A stretch of 64,000 nt of DNA from Paenibacillus sp. RC67 (GCF_030020805.1 NZ_CP125098.1:1778001-1842000), one strand, 5' to 3'; positions 53,001-60,584 are shown, counted from the stretch's first letter. Translations and numbers: made by a program. Notes: generated from the sequence alone by a model not told the origin.

Positions 53001-54323
53001 AGCAAAACATTCGTGGTAACGGTGAAGGCTCAAGCCATTTCCGATACCCAAGCAGTAGCGAATGAGGCAGCAGTACTATATGTTTTCTATGACGGTGTTG
53101 AAGAAAATGTCGTGCTTGCTGACCGTGGAGTTGATGGTACCAAAGTAACTTGGCAGCTGGCCGATGCTGCACAGGCTTCCATCGTCAATATCGCAAACGG
53201 TAAAATTGTTCGCTCCGCATTGACTACCGATACACAAGTTGCCTTAAATGCAACGATTACTCGTGGTAATAAGTCGGCTGTGAAATCATTTACGATTACC
53301 GTGAATGCGGTAAAAGAACAACCAAACGTTAATCCAGTTACAATTAATGATAGCGTAGTAACAGGTACCGCAAAAGCAGGAACAACCGTAACGGTAAGCA
53401 CTGCAGGCAAAACGTTGGGTAGTGGTGCCGCTGCGGCAGGAACAGGAGATTTCTCTGTAACGATTGCACCGCAAACTGCAGGTACATTGCTGGAAATTTC
53501 CGCATCTGGCTCTGGCTACACAAGTGATTCGAACTATATGCTTGTGACTGAAAAAGCCAGCAACGATCCTTCAGGAGCAACACTTAACGTTTCCCCCAAT
53601 ACTCCTGCTGCAGGTGAATCCTTCACGCTAAGCATTCTGAATGCGAAGGGTCAGGATGGCAATGCATTAAATGGCAGCATCGCAATCAGCGTGTCCAGTA
53701 GTGTATATGGGAACGTTTATTCCGCTCCCGTTCAGTTCATAGCTGGTTCTGCATCTGTAAAATTGACACTGAATCAAGTAGGCACGCACAAGCTTACTGT
53801 TGCGATTCCTGGTGTTACGGTTTCACCTATCGTAGATGTGACTGTGAGTCAGGCTACCGGTCCTTTAACTATTGCTAATGGTGGATTTGAATCTTGGACT
53901 GCTGGAAAGCCTGATGCTTGGATGGCAGCAGGTACTAATATTTCAGCAGGCAGCGTATATCAGACGGTAGATTCACATTCGGGAAGCTATGCTGTAAGAC
54001 TAGAGAATAATGGAAGCAGCCATGAGAGATTTGTAAGCCAAGCTATTCCGCTGGTACAAGGTAAAACATATGTTATCACTTATTATGCCAAGGGGAATGC
54101 CCAAGTAAGGAACGGTAATGTTTTGGTGAATGGAACTACAACTAGTGTAGATCCCATCTATTCCAAATATCATGTATTGACTTCCACTTGGGAGAAATTT
54201 TATGATTATGAGTTTACTCCAAAGACATCAGGTGATTATGGCATTATTTTCTCAGTTCTTAAAGTAGACAATAACAATAAAGAAGTATTTATCGACGACG
54301 TTACGATTTCAGTTAAACCATAA
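47016..54323 (+). CDS. giant SLH surface protein with 5'-nucleotidase and OB-fold domains
   Basis: 2435 residues, a secreted wall-associated protein. Order: signal peptide (1-33, cleavage near VMA); three SLH domains (about 45-220) that bind secondary wall polymer; a Gly/Ser/Thr linker; a beta-rich repeat region; an aBig-type Ig domain (627-715); a carboxypeptidase-regulatory-like domain (about 716-790); a 5'-nucleotidase metallophosphatase with NDLHGK, GDAVGG, GNHEFD, AHMD and GAHSHK (945-1455); then OB-fold, Ig, OB-fold, Ig, Ig (1464-2099); a further Ig; and a CBM4/9-like domain (2284-2435). The mix recalls the extracellular nuclease/nucleotidase YhcR, without its nuclease part. It probably salvages phosphate or nucleosides at the cell surface. 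TTG start with GGAGAGAGGAG. Confidence 0.9.
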   Translation: MINKRVKKWAAQSVVGCLLVSTFFGFGASVMAQDTKDAAANGYKDLNDSYAVKEIQTLSEMGILSGFDGGFFKPHDAVTRAQLAKILVMSMGLKEDASSAAGFTDVPQDAWYRGFVGALVKSGVTQGTDANQFSPEKTVTREELATFFIRSFGLEGQASQSGTDAKLSDMSSVSDWAKADVAFAFKIGFIGGIDDGKGGVKFQPKDTAERQALARLGYEFKLNNAKYMSKAEELNKAGSGTNSGSTGSTGKDNAETTSVVSDLVATTNTTMEVIFKAPVDAVSTTDFQFDNDLTVSAASIKSSMPNVVQLTTSAQTAGQVYNLTYKGKQTGIKATGVAVRTGGSSSLPFNPSDPFAFAGTYESDFNITSSGTYGPINGTSVINGTLTLDPGPSGEITLRNVKVSNLEVKSGAANSIHFVNVLVTGAVNINATGQDNPVHVVTEGTTSFGDLNVISPSTLDLMSSGTIGSITVNPQAAGTTLQLGTGNNVQSLNVLGNLTLNGDFSQVLVSKDRNASIATTDASAQSLLDQLLSNIKDAAQAAMELKNKLSSNELTADFDLPVLNASQAALQWTSSSDALKIIDGVHVKVTRGETDTTVTLTVKITIGKAVQEISFTFKVKGLPGQPGMTDEQKAQADKDALNLGDLSAVMTNLTLPATGANGSVITWATSNAGVVTVAGVVTLPSSGQPDAQAVLTATITSNGYSTTKTFNITVKSLTALVKGFVYNDKHEPLSGVSVTLGTYTVVTGSQGEYVISNIQPGSYSLKVELSGYESYNGEAVTLAAGQTWNVSDIILVYSNGQPSTAISITGLPSNPLPTRLINTLNRTQADLNASLEQSIAGIVPMQVNFDHYQEPYSFRAASDRNSDTQLWTKNNNGDWIELNHLAANDFVTVPVTGSTVHQNIYVFSDEAGTYQLHFDFKKGTADVGQKDTSVTFNTPSGLVNVQLLGFNDLHGKIDQTYPFVNTDINGDGKYVLNGNYGRMDYFATYLKQRQATNPNTILIHEGDAVGGSSPVSALNKEEPTVDILNTLGFDVGTVGNHEFDKGVDEMLRLINAGEPKGTPDYLGMGFPLVAANVSYKDTGKPVLPPYFIQKVGGVQIGFIGVVTTSAAGMVMPAGISSIQFTDETAAVNKYVPELKAKGVKAIVVLAHMDATMDNKGNITGPAADLAKNVDDEVDVILGAHSHKLANGMVKTKSGKDILVTQAYEYGKAMLDIDLAVDPTTGDIVDKKAEIVFIDQSKVSPDPQVAQTIKKFSDLIAPKLNEVEGYASVTMAGGYASYEDNALGNLIADSMRNEMGTDFAMMNGGGIRQDLQAGPITWESLFNILPFNNILQKVEIQGSDLAPILNAQISSQYGSDFSISGFSYTWDKSTFKVTDIKLKDGSPIDPNKTYTLTVNNFMYTATGAKYVEMGKRGKNPVIGPEDLPALVNYVKSFGNQPIAYPATEGRIKTVEGGSGGNTPVYSIAEIRGKADNTDAATSGIVISKSDSTNSFYLQDGTGGIYIFRPTTQTAVDVGDQVTISFSTKTTYNAEIELKNAVFKKTGTITPPAPIVIPASEVANKGGQLVTVKNLKVSSLSGSTFNGTDANGVVLKIYGTKYGVTFPTLKNGDVVDVTGISTLLNTTIEIAPRNASEVIISNQQGMTDQQKAQADTDALNLGDLSAVTSDLTLPTSGANGSVITWATNNAAAVTTAGTVTRPAIGQPDANAVLTATVTSNTYSTNRTFDVIVKAQTANGLTLAEVRSKAESAVVATSGVVTTKGDTSNTFYMQDATGGVLVYSPTTKTAVVPGDQVAISSGVKTTYNGEIELTGAVFIIIGHTDVPAPQVVAATEVPAKGGQLVTVKHLIVSNLSGSNFDATDLDGNLIKIYGQKYKVNYNGAIANGDIVDATGVSVMFNSTVEIYPLSAADIVKQGKVSDADKVQLDKSTLNLGDVSAVYADLLLPTVGNNGSAITWTTSNTSILTAAGQVKQPAYGEPDQTVTLTANLNLNGNLASKTFVVTVKAQAISDTQAVANEAAVLYVFYDGVEENVVLADRGVDGTKVTWQLADAAQASIVNIANGKIVRSALTTDTQVALNATITRGNKSAVKSFTITVNAVKEQPNVNPVTINDSVVTGTAKAGTTVTVSTAGKTLGSGAAAAGTGDFSVTIAPQTAGTLLEISASGSGYTSDSNYMLVTEKASNDPSGATLNVSPNTPAAGESFTLSILNAKGQDGNALNGSIAISVSSSVYGNVYSAPVQFIAGSASVKLTLNQVGTHKLTVAIPGVTVSPIVDVTVSQATGPLTIANGGFESWTAGKPDAWMAAGTNISAGSVYQTVDSHSGSYAVRLENNGSSHERFVSQAIPLVQGKTYVITYYAKGNAQVRNGNVLVNGTTTSVDPIYSKYHVLTSTWEKFYDYEFTPKTSGDYGIIFSVLKVDNNNKEVFIDDVTISVKP

Positions 54324-54342
54324 CCGAACAGGAGGAAACGCA

Positions 54343-55557
54343 TTGAAAACATGGCGTCAACTTATGCGCCGCATGATCCCTACCGTATTGGCAGGGGTCG
54401 TGGCGCTGAATATAGCAGCACTGCCTTCCGTATGGGCAGAAGGAGCGAACGATCCTGCTCCTTTCATTAATCCGACGGGAGTACCTAACGGGAAAAAAGT
54501 GCTGTTCGACAACACTCACGGACAAACGGCCGGTGCGGCCGACTGGGTTATCGACGGAGGCTTTTCTGACTTTGCAGATGCGATAGCCAAGGAAGGCTAT
54601 TATGTGAAGGAGCTCCGCAAAACTACGCCGATCACCTACGAGGATTTGAAAGACTACGCCGTATTGGTAATAGGCGAAGCGAATATTCCATATAAAGTAT
54701 CTGAGCAAGCCGCTATGACAGAATATGTGCAAAAGGGCGGAAGCATCTTCTTTATCGCAGACCATTATAATGCGGACCGCAACGTAAACCGTTGGGATGC
54801 ATCCGAAGTTATGAACGGCTATCGCCGCGGGGCATGGAACGATCCGGCCAAAGGCATGGATTCCGGCGAACGTATGTCGGAAGAGATGCAGGGTGTGGTG
54901 AGTTCAGAATGGCTTAGCCAAAATTTTGGCGCGAAATTCCGTTATAATGCGCTTGGCGACATCGAAGCGACGAGTGCGGATATTGTTAGCCCGTCTCAGT
55001 CCTTTGGTATTACTAACGGTGTGAGTAAAGTTGAAATGCATGCCGGCGGTACGCTCCTGATCACGGACCCGCTCAAAGCTAAAGGCATCGTGTATATGCC
55101 TAAGACGAATGTGAATTGGGCAAATGCAGTGGATAAAGGTGTTTATGCTGGCGGTGGCGTAGCGGAAGGGCCTTTTGTAGCCATTTCGAAGGTTGGCCTA
55201 GGTAAAGCTGCATTCATTGGAGATTCTTCTCCAGTAGAAGACGCAACACCGAAATATAAGCGTGAGGATACTGGCAAAGCGAAAACAACCTACGACGGCT
55301 TCAAAGAAGGCGATGACGGTGTTCTTCTCGTGAATGTTATCAATTGGCTTGCTAAGAGTGAATCGTACAAAAACCTCGGCCAAGTTCAAAGCTTGCAGCT
55401 CGATCAAGTGACTCCGATCATTACTTCCGGTCCGGAAAACGAGATTCCAGAGCAAAGCATCGAGCCTCAGCCTGAGCCTTGGTCCGCTCCAGCGGCAGGG
55501 TACAAATGGTATGATCCTTCTACCTTTGCCCCTGGATCGTACGGGTACAGCAAATAG
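54343..55557 (+). CDS. secreted protein of unknown function, partner of the giant surface protein
   Basis: 404 residues, starting at TTG 54343 with AGGAGGAAACG, 19 bases after the previous stop, so in the same operon. A signal peptide (1-32, cleavage after VWA) precedes a domain with the flavodoxin/GATase-like pattern KKVLFDNTHGQTAGAADWVIDGGFSDFADAI, LKDYAVLVIGEA and YVQKGGSIFFIADHY, as in DUF4350-type or related Rossmann-like domains. Near residue 380 comes a Pro/Glu linker and a tail ending SYGYSK. In YhcR-type loci such a protein often follows the nuclease. Activity unknown. Confidence 0.75.
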   Translation: MKTWRQLMRRMIPTVLAGVVALNIAALPSVWAEGANDPAPFINPTGVPNGKKVLFDNTHGQTAGAADWVIDGGFSDFADAIAKEGYYVKELRKTTPITYEDLKDYAVLVIGEANIPYKVSEQAAMTEYVQKGGSIFFIADHYNADRNVNRWDASEVMNGYRRGAWNDPAKGMDSGERMSEEMQGVVSSEWLSQNFGAKFRYNALGDIEATSADIVSPSQSFGITNGVSKVEMHAGGTLLITDPLKAKGIVYMPKTNVNWANAVDKGVYAGGGVAEGPFVAISKVGLGKAAFIGDSSPVEDATPKYKREDTGKAKTTYDGFKEGDDGVLLVNVINWLAKSESYKNLGQVQSLQLDQVTPIITSGPENEIPEQSIEPQPEPWSAPAAGYKWYDPSTFAPGSYGYSK

Positions 55558-55587
55558 TAAATAAATTTCAAAAGCACAAATGAAAGA

Positions 55588-55619
55588 AGGAGCTGCCCGA
55601 CTTTAAGTCGGCAGCTCCT
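55588..55619. terminator. bidirectional terminator hairpin
   Basis: AGGAGCTGCC...GGCAGCTCCT encloses CGACTT/AAGTCG, a nearly perfect 15-base-pair stem; T tract weak (ATTTAATTTT). It separates the surface operon from the pentapeptide gene. Confidence 0.75.
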
Positions 55620-55644
55620 ATTTAATTTTCCAAATGAGTCCCAG

Positions 55645-56259
55645 TCACTCCACTTTGGCCCCGTATGACCGCAGAAACGCTATGGCTTGTCCCGGATCCA
55701 TACGTGCACCTTTCACATCGAATGACTTGAAATTTACGCCGTCCAGAACGGCTCCCCGTAAGTCTGCCCCTTGAAGCTTTACTTTACCCAACTGTGCCCT
55801 TGTCAAGTCAGTATCCCTAAGATCACATTTTTCCAGATTGCATTCATATAAATCAGCTTCTACGAAGCGAATTCCGCGAAGGGATTGCTTGCTTAAATTG
55901 CTGTGACGCAGATTCGTATAGGACCAATCACCACGTAATAATGTAATGCCGTCAAGGTTACATTCAGAGAAATCCGATCCAACCATCTTGCACTCCTCGA
56001 ATTTGGCAACAAATAGAGTAGCTCCTGCAAACCTGCAGTTTGTGAAAGCCGATCCATTATGAACGGAAGCGTTGAGCTGAGCTCCTGTAAAATCGCAATC
56101 CGAGAATTGGCATCCGATAGTCCACATTTCCTCAAGCAAAGCACTCCTGAATCGGCAGCGGATAAATGTACAATTGCGAAGCTCGCCTTCGCGCAAATCT
56201 TTATGGCTGAAGTCAACTTCCGTATATTGCTGATCTATGTATTGGTACACTTCACGCAC
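55645..56259 (-). CDS. pentapeptide repeat protein
   Basis: 204 residues built of pentapeptide repeats A(D/N)LXX/F from about residue 15 to 190 (for example DFSHKDLREGELRNCTF, LSKQSLRGIRF, LEKCDLRDTDLTRAQLGKVKLQGADLRGAVL). They form a right-handed quadrilateral beta helix. Members such as Qnr mimic DNA and protect gyrase; most, including this type, have no known role. Starts at ATG 56259 with GGGGTGCGTGAA ahead. Not clearly linked with its neighbours. Confidence 0.9.
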   Translation of the reverse strand: MREVYQYIDQQYTEVDFSHKDLREGELRNCTFIRCRFRSALLEEMWTIGCQFSDCDFTGAQLNASVHNGSAFTNCRFAGATLFVAKFEECKMVGSDFSECNLDGITLLRGDWSYTNLRHSNLSKQSLRGIRFVEADLYECNLEKCDLRDTDLTRAQLGKVKLQGADLRGAVLDGVNFKSFDVKGARMDPGQAIAFLRSYGAKVE

Positions 56260-56436
56260 CCCTTCTGCTTTTTATCCTATTATGAACCTTCAATTTTACA
56301 GCTGCAAGAGTAAGCGCACCAGTCGCCCGTTTCCATATAGTAGGGCTTCCGAAGGAGGACTCTACGACTTCTTGCGCATACTTTGTACTATAAAGAATCG
56401 CTGCGTTTAGCAGCTAGTGAGGGGAGAGGATACGAT

Positions 56437-57168
56437 ATGGCCAAGGGATTCGATTGCGCAACACCGCTGACGGATAGTACGGCCGCGGCATTTAAACAAG
56501 ACGGCTATGAGTTCGTAGCTCGCTATCTCGTGCCAAGCAGCTGGAAGGCGTTAACTACGAAGGAGGTTGCATCCATTTGCAATGTGGGACTGCAGATCGT
56601 TTCCGTATTTGAGACGACGGCAGACCGTGCGTTAGGAGGGCGAACTGCTGGCTTGAACGATGGAGCTACCGCATTGGCTTTAGCTGCGCAAATGGGCCAA
56701 CCTGAGGGCAGTACGATCTATTTTGCTGTAGACTTCGATGCGACTCCTGCCCAAATGTCTACTGTTATTGCCTATATTAAGGGAGCAAGTGATGCCACTC
56801 CTGGATATAATACCGGGGTTTATGGGTCGTATGCCGTTGTCGAAGCGGTTTATAGTGCAGGGGCTTGTTCGCGGTTTTGGCAAACCTATGCTTGGAGTGG
56901 GGGGAAGAAATCAGCTGTCGCAAACATTTATCAATATTTAAACGATATTGTTGTTAATGGGGTTGGCATCGATTTGAATGAATCTTACGGACAAGAAGGC
57001 TGGTGGAGTACGGTTCCGGCTAATTATATGCTGAGTGCGGACGATGCCAATAAGCTCATTGGTTTTATGAAAGCCGGCTATGCGGCAATTAACGATGCTG
57101 CTGGCAAAGAGGACTTTCATCGTTTGGCGAACGAATTGCGTAAAGCATCAGGGCAGCAGGAAGAATAA
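56437..57168 (+). CDS. DUF1906 glycoside-hydrolase-like protein
   Basis: 243 residues. The GH25-like TIM-barrel family DUF1906 (Rv2525c-like) is recognised by KGFDCATPLTDS, YEFVARYLVP, TIYFAVDFDATPAQM and the C-terminal VGIDLNESYG. Acidic residues at the barrel ends (FDCA, AVDFDA) are where lysozyme-like enzymes keep their catalysts. No signal peptide is seen at ATG 56437 (GGGGAGAGGAT), so it acts in the cytoplasm, the spore, or is released otherwise. Members are thought to bind or cut peptidoglycan. Confidence 0.85.
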   Translation: MAKGFDCATPLTDSTAAAFKQDGYEFVARYLVPSSWKALTTKEVASICNVGLQIVSVFETTADRALGGRTAGLNDGATALALAAQMGQPEGSTIYFAVDFDATPAQMSTVIAYIKGASDATPGYNTGVYGSYAVVEAVYSAGACSRFWQTYAWSGGKKSAVANIYQYLNDIVVNGVGIDLNESYGQEGWWSTVPANYMLSADDANKLIGFMKAGYAAINDAAGKEDFHRLANELRKASGQQEE

Positions 57169-57177
57169 AGCCAATAA

Positions 57178-57209
57178 TAAAAAATCCCTGTGGCAATGGG
57201 CCACGGGGA
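57178..57209 (-). terminator. terminator of the small membrane protein gene
   Basis: On the minus strand CCCCGTGGC pairs with GCCACAGGG around CCATT, followed by ATTTTTTATT. Confidence 0.75.
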
Positions 57210-57215
57210 GCTCGA

Positions 57216-57416
57216 TTACAAGGGAGGCTTGCGGAAACGGGCGCTGCCTGCGGTACGCAATTGTTTTTTGGCAACGAAAATCATCACGGTTATAGAAAAT
57301 GCTATAAGAAGACAGCCTTCAAAGAATGAAATATGACCGTCATTTGCCCACATTAGTGTTAAAAATAACAAGATCCACATGTTGACGTAAATATATTCAT
57401 ATAGCAATCTCGGCAT
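57216..57416 (-). CDS. small membrane protein, two helices
   Basis: 66 residues from ATG at 57416 (AGAGGGTGG ahead; a GTG at 57425 overlaps that site). Two membrane segments: NMWILLFLTLMWAN and FFEGCLLIAFSITVMIFVA, then a basic tail KKQLRTAGSARFRK. A terminator follows at once. Function unknown. Confidence 0.6.
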   Translation of the reverse strand: MPRLLYEYIYVNMWILLFLTLMWANDGHISFFEGCLLIAFSITVMIFVAKKQLRTAGSARFRKPPL

Positions 57417-57552
57417 CAAATCCACCCTCTTTTCCTAGACTATTCCATTATGCGCTGACGAGTGGCATAGACTTGCGTTCATCATAATTTTATAGGAATT
57501 CGTCGAAAAATTAAAGCCAAAGTAACTATTTGTCAGTTTAAATGGGTTTATT

Positions 57553-57713
57553 ATGGTGTGGGCTGGTTCTTTCTTATATTATGAAGCGATTGCATTTAAG
57601 GGACCTCCTGATAAAAAAATATAGATGAACAAGGATTATACGCAGCGGCGAAGGACCCATATGGGTTTACAGAAGGAAATGCGGGTGATACGATGAACTT
57701 TGTAAAGAAATGA
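57553..57713 (+). pseudogene. possible small gene relic with a frameshift at an A7 tract
   Basis: The frame ATG 57553 (MVWAGSFLYYEAIAFKGPPDKK) and the frame that ends at TGA 57711-57713 (DEQGLYAAAKDPYGF...) would join into 53 residues if the run of seven A at 57613-57619 had one more base. There is no ribosome site. It lies in the 327-base gap before the MFS gene; nothing else was seen there. Weak. Confidence 0.25.
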
Positions 57714-57743
57714 TTAACAAAGTCATCAACTGCGGAGGCTATT

Positions 57744-58934
57744 ATGGTTACCTGGAAACGAAACTTATGGCTCCTGTGGGTAGGATGCTTTATAACGTCA
57801 GCGAGCTTTTCGATGGTTATTCCTTTTTTGCCGCTGTTTCTGTTGCATATCGGTGTAAGCCAGCATATTGAATTGTGGTCCGGCCTGTTGTTCAGCTCTG
57901 CGTTTTTTGCAGGTGCTATTTCTGCACCCTATTGGGGTGCTCTTGGGGATAAATATGGGCGAAAGCCTATGATTATTCGTGCGGGCTTTGTCCTTTTTGT
58001 CATTTACATACTGACATCCATGGTAACGAATTCCTATCAGCTTCTGGTACTGCGCTTGCTGCAAGGGCTGTTGAGCGGTTTTATTCCTGGCTCGATTGCG
58101 CTGGTCGGTACCAATACACCTGAGAAGCATGTAGGCTACGCGCTATCTCTAATGTCTACCTCTACAGCTACAGGAAGTATTATGGGCCCGCTGCTCGGAG
58201 GGATTATTTCCAAAATTTTCGATAGCAGAGTAGCTTTTGCGAGTGCGGGCGTATTCGTGTTGCTAAGCACATTGCTCGTATTGTTTTGGGTCAATGAGGA
58301 AAAATTCGTCCCGAGCAAGGATCGAACTTCCATTATTGAGTCGATGAGGCTGGCGGTGAATAACAAGCCTTTCTTGACGGTTCTGCTTCTGACACTGCTT
58401 ACACAGTTCTCCGTAATGACCATAGAGCCTGTACTGCCGTTGTACATTGTGCAAATTGGCGGATCGGCTAAGGATGCGTCTCTGCTAGCAGGTATTGTGT
58501 TTTCTTTGGTCGGGATTGCAAGTATATTGTTTGCCCCGCGGTGGGGCAAATTAGCGGATAAAATCGGCTTTCATAAAATACTGGTCATCGGTCTGCTTGT
58601 CGGAGGACTTGGGAATTTGGCGCAAATCCTGTTTCACGGCATCTGGGGCTTCTCCATTGTACGGTTTGTATATGGCGCCTTTTTCTGTGCGGTATTCCCA
58701 GCTTTGAACGGATTGGTAGTCCGGTCTACGCCAACAGATTTCCGTGGACGAGCCTTTGGTCTTAACCAGACGGCGAATCAGCTCGGGGGCATGCTGGGGC
58801 CGCTGGTAGGCGGAGCAATTAGCGGGATATTCTCGATTCATAGTGTCTTCTGGGTTACGGGGATTTTACTTTTGTGCGCCGGTGTGCTTGCTAATTTATC
58901 GTTAAAAAATAAGCCGTCTACGCTGCAAGGTTAA
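57744..58934 (+). CDS. MFS transporter, multidrug-efflux type
   Basis: 396 residues, 12 membrane helices. The MFS motif A between helices 2 and 3 is WGALGDKYGRKPMIIRAG and its echo in the second half is WGKLADKIGFHKILVIGL. Motif C-like GSIMGPLLGGIISKIF marks the drug/proton antiporter subfamily DHA1. It resembles the MdtG/YfmO-type pumps; substrate unknown. GCGGAGGCTATT precedes the ATG. The terminator after it is the target of the second 206-bp repeat. Confidence 0.9.
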   Translation: MVTWKRNLWLLWVGCFITSASFSMVIPFLPLFLLHIGVSQHIELWSGLLFSSAFFAGAISAPYWGALGDKYGRKPMIIRAGFVLFVIYILTSMVTNSYQLLVLRLLQGLLSGFIPGSIALVGTNTPEKHVGYALSLMSTSTATGSIMGPLLGGIISKIFDSRVAFASAGVFVLLSTLLVLFWVNEEKFVPSKDRTSIIESMRLAVNNKPFLTVLLLTLLTQFSVMTIEPVLPLYIVQIGGSAKDASLLAGIVFSLVGIASILFAPRWGKLADKIGFHKILVIGLLVGGLGNLAQILFHGIWGFSIVRFVYGAFFCAVFPALNGLVVRSTPTDFRGRAFGLNQTANQLGGMLGPLVGGAISGIFSIHSVFWVTGILLLCAGVLANLSLKNKPSTLQG

Positions 58935-58954
58935 ATTGTAGCAGAAAATAAGAA

Positions 58955-58974
58955 AATCCCTGTCCTCAGGGATT
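58955..58974 (+). repeat. left copy of the duplicated terminator hairpin
   Basis: AATCCCTGTCCTCAGGGATT, identical at 20 of 20 bases to 59181-59200 on the other side of the 206-bp element. This copy lacks the T tract. Confidence 0.8.
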
Positions 58975-59180
58975 GAGTCTGTCGATAAACCTAATTCTTC
59001 GGGAAATATGCTATATAGGTAAGTGGGGTATGCCTCGGAGGAGTTTACGTCCGTCTTTGAAATCCGTGAATATACCACTAGTTCTAATCAAATTCACGGG
59101 TTTCAACAGTGGCTGGAGGGGCATACCCCACTGGAGTATACTAGCAATATTTCAAGTTTTTCTGGTTTCGCGACACTCTG
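58975..59180. mobile_element. 206-bp imperfect palindromic repeat (MITE-like), copy 2
   Basis: Exactly 206 bases, starting GAGTCTGTCGA and ending CGACACTCTG. Compared with copy 1 at 8481-8686 it has about 18 differences, among them two balanced one-base indels. It has the same folding pattern, and the same position between two copies of a terminator hairpin. Changes in the two copies lie at different places, so neither is a recent copy of the other. No reading frame is conserved. Confidence 0.8.
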
Positions 59181-59206
59181 AATCCCTGTCCTCAGGGATT
59201 TTTTAA
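59181..59206 (+). terminator. terminator of the MFS gene (right copy)
   Basis: AATCCCTGTCCTCAGGGATT followed by TTTTAA; stem AATCCCTG/CAGGGATT. It keeps the T tract. From here to 59342 only a spacer without clear features is seen. Confidence 0.8.
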
Positions 59207-59342
59207 TTACGACTCCTTATGGTATGCTCCTGCTCGTAATACTTTTGCCATGTTCAAAAGGTAGAAGCTGTGGGAAAATGAATTCAAATATTACACGGCT
59301 GTGGGATTCAACAGTTCGTAGTTTACAAGGAGTTGAGCAAGA

Positions 59343-60569
59343 ATGACTTTTCAAACGATAGACGGAGTAAAAGTATGGGGAAATCCGGATGCGGGAGCCT
59401 TGGCGCAGGCCAAAACCTGTTCAGTGCACGGGAACGTTGTACAAACGCTCCTAATGGCAGATCATCATAAAGGCTACAGCCAGCCAATTGGAGGCGTTGT
59501 TGCTTACGATGGACAGATTTCTCCTTCCGGTGTCGGCTATGATATCGGCTGTGGCAATAAAGCGGTCCGAACGAATCTGATGGCTGCTGACATCCGCCCG
59601 CGATTGCAACAAGTGATGGATGAGATCGCGCGGAAAATATCTTTTGGCGTAGGACGTGTCAACAATGAAAGAGTCGATCACGAGCTGTTCGACGATCCGG
59701 ATTGGTCCGTCTATAAGGCAGTGGGACGTCAGGAGCATGACAAGCTGAAGGCGTTAGCCCGTGAGCAGCTTGGAACGGTAGGCAGCGGAAATCATTATGT
59801 GGATTTGTTCCAGGAGATCGAAACCGGCCGCTTATGGCTTGGAAATCATTTTGGAAGCCGAGGCTTCGGTCATAAAACGGCCAGCGGCTTTATGAATTTG
59901 TCATCGGGTCGCGAATTCTTGGGTAACGCGCCTGGAGAAAAGATGGATCAGCCGCCCATATTGCTTGACATGGACAGTGAACTTGGTGAAATGTATTACC
60001 GTGCTATGAAGCTTGCAGGTCGGTATGCGTACGCAGGAAGGGACTATGTAATTCGCCAGCTTCTGTCTATAGTGGGTGCTGAGGCTGATTTAGAAGTCCA
60101 TAACCATCATAATTTTGCTTGGAAAGAACAGCATGAAGGAAAGGATACTATCGTTGTGCGTAAAGGAGCGACACCTTCAGCTCCAGGTCAGATGGGTTTT
60201 ATAGGTGGAAGCATGGGCGATATCTCTGTCATTGTACGTGGGAAAGACACGGAAGAAAATCGTGAGTCGTTGTACAGTACCGTTCACGGGGCAGGGAGAA
60301 TAATGAGCCGGACCCAAGCTGCAGGGAAAATGAACTGGAAAACGCGAAGCCGAACAGGAGGACAAATAACAGCTGCACAAATGCGGGAGGCGGTAAAAAG
60401 CTTCGGAGTCGAGCTGCGTGGAGCAGGAACGGATGAGAGCCCGTTCGTCTATCGTATGCTGCAGGATGTGCTGGATGCTCACGCGGAAACGATTGAAGTT
60501 CTACATGTGCTGAAACCGATAGGCGTCTGCATGGCTGGAGCGGATGAGTTCGACCCTTATAAGGATTAA
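59343..60569 (+). CDS. rtcB: RtcB family RNA ligase
   Basis: 408 residues. The Mn-binding and guanylylation residues of RtcB are present: YDIGCGNKAV (Cys70), GTVGSGNHYVD, GNHFGSRG, HNHHNFAW and the GMP-accepting His in VHGAGRIMSR. It joins RNA 3'-phosphate or 2',3'-cyclic phosphate ends to 5'-OH ends using GTP and serves RNA repair. It belongs to the shorter bacterial group. No archease or RtcA gene lies beside it. AAGGAGTTGAGCAAG precedes the ATG. Single gene. Confidence 0.93.
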   Translation: MTFQTIDGVKVWGNPDAGALAQAKTCSVHGNVVQTLLMADHHKGYSQPIGGVVAYDGQISPSGVGYDIGCGNKAVRTNLMAADIRPRLQQVMDEIARKISFGVGRVNNERVDHELFDDPDWSVYKAVGRQEHDKLKALAREQLGTVGSGNHYVDLFQEIETGRLWLGNHFGSRGFGHKTASGFMNLSSGREFLGNAPGEKMDQPPILLDMDSELGEMYYRAMKLAGRYAYAGRDYVIRQLLSIVGAEADLEVHNHHNFAWKEQHEGKDTIVVRKGATPSAPGQMGFIGGSMGDISVIVRGKDTEENRESLYSTVHGAGRIMSRTQAAGKMNWKTRSRTGGQITAAQMREAVKSFGVELRGAGTDESPFVYRMLQDVLDAHAETIEVLHVLKPIGVCMAGADEFDPYKD

Positions 60570-60584
60570 GAGAAGAAAATTAGT

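Noticed and set aside
58973..59206. Open frame of 77 codons inside the second 206-bp repeat
   Set aside because: Same reason; it starts in the terminator stem and has no counterpart in the same frame of copy 1.
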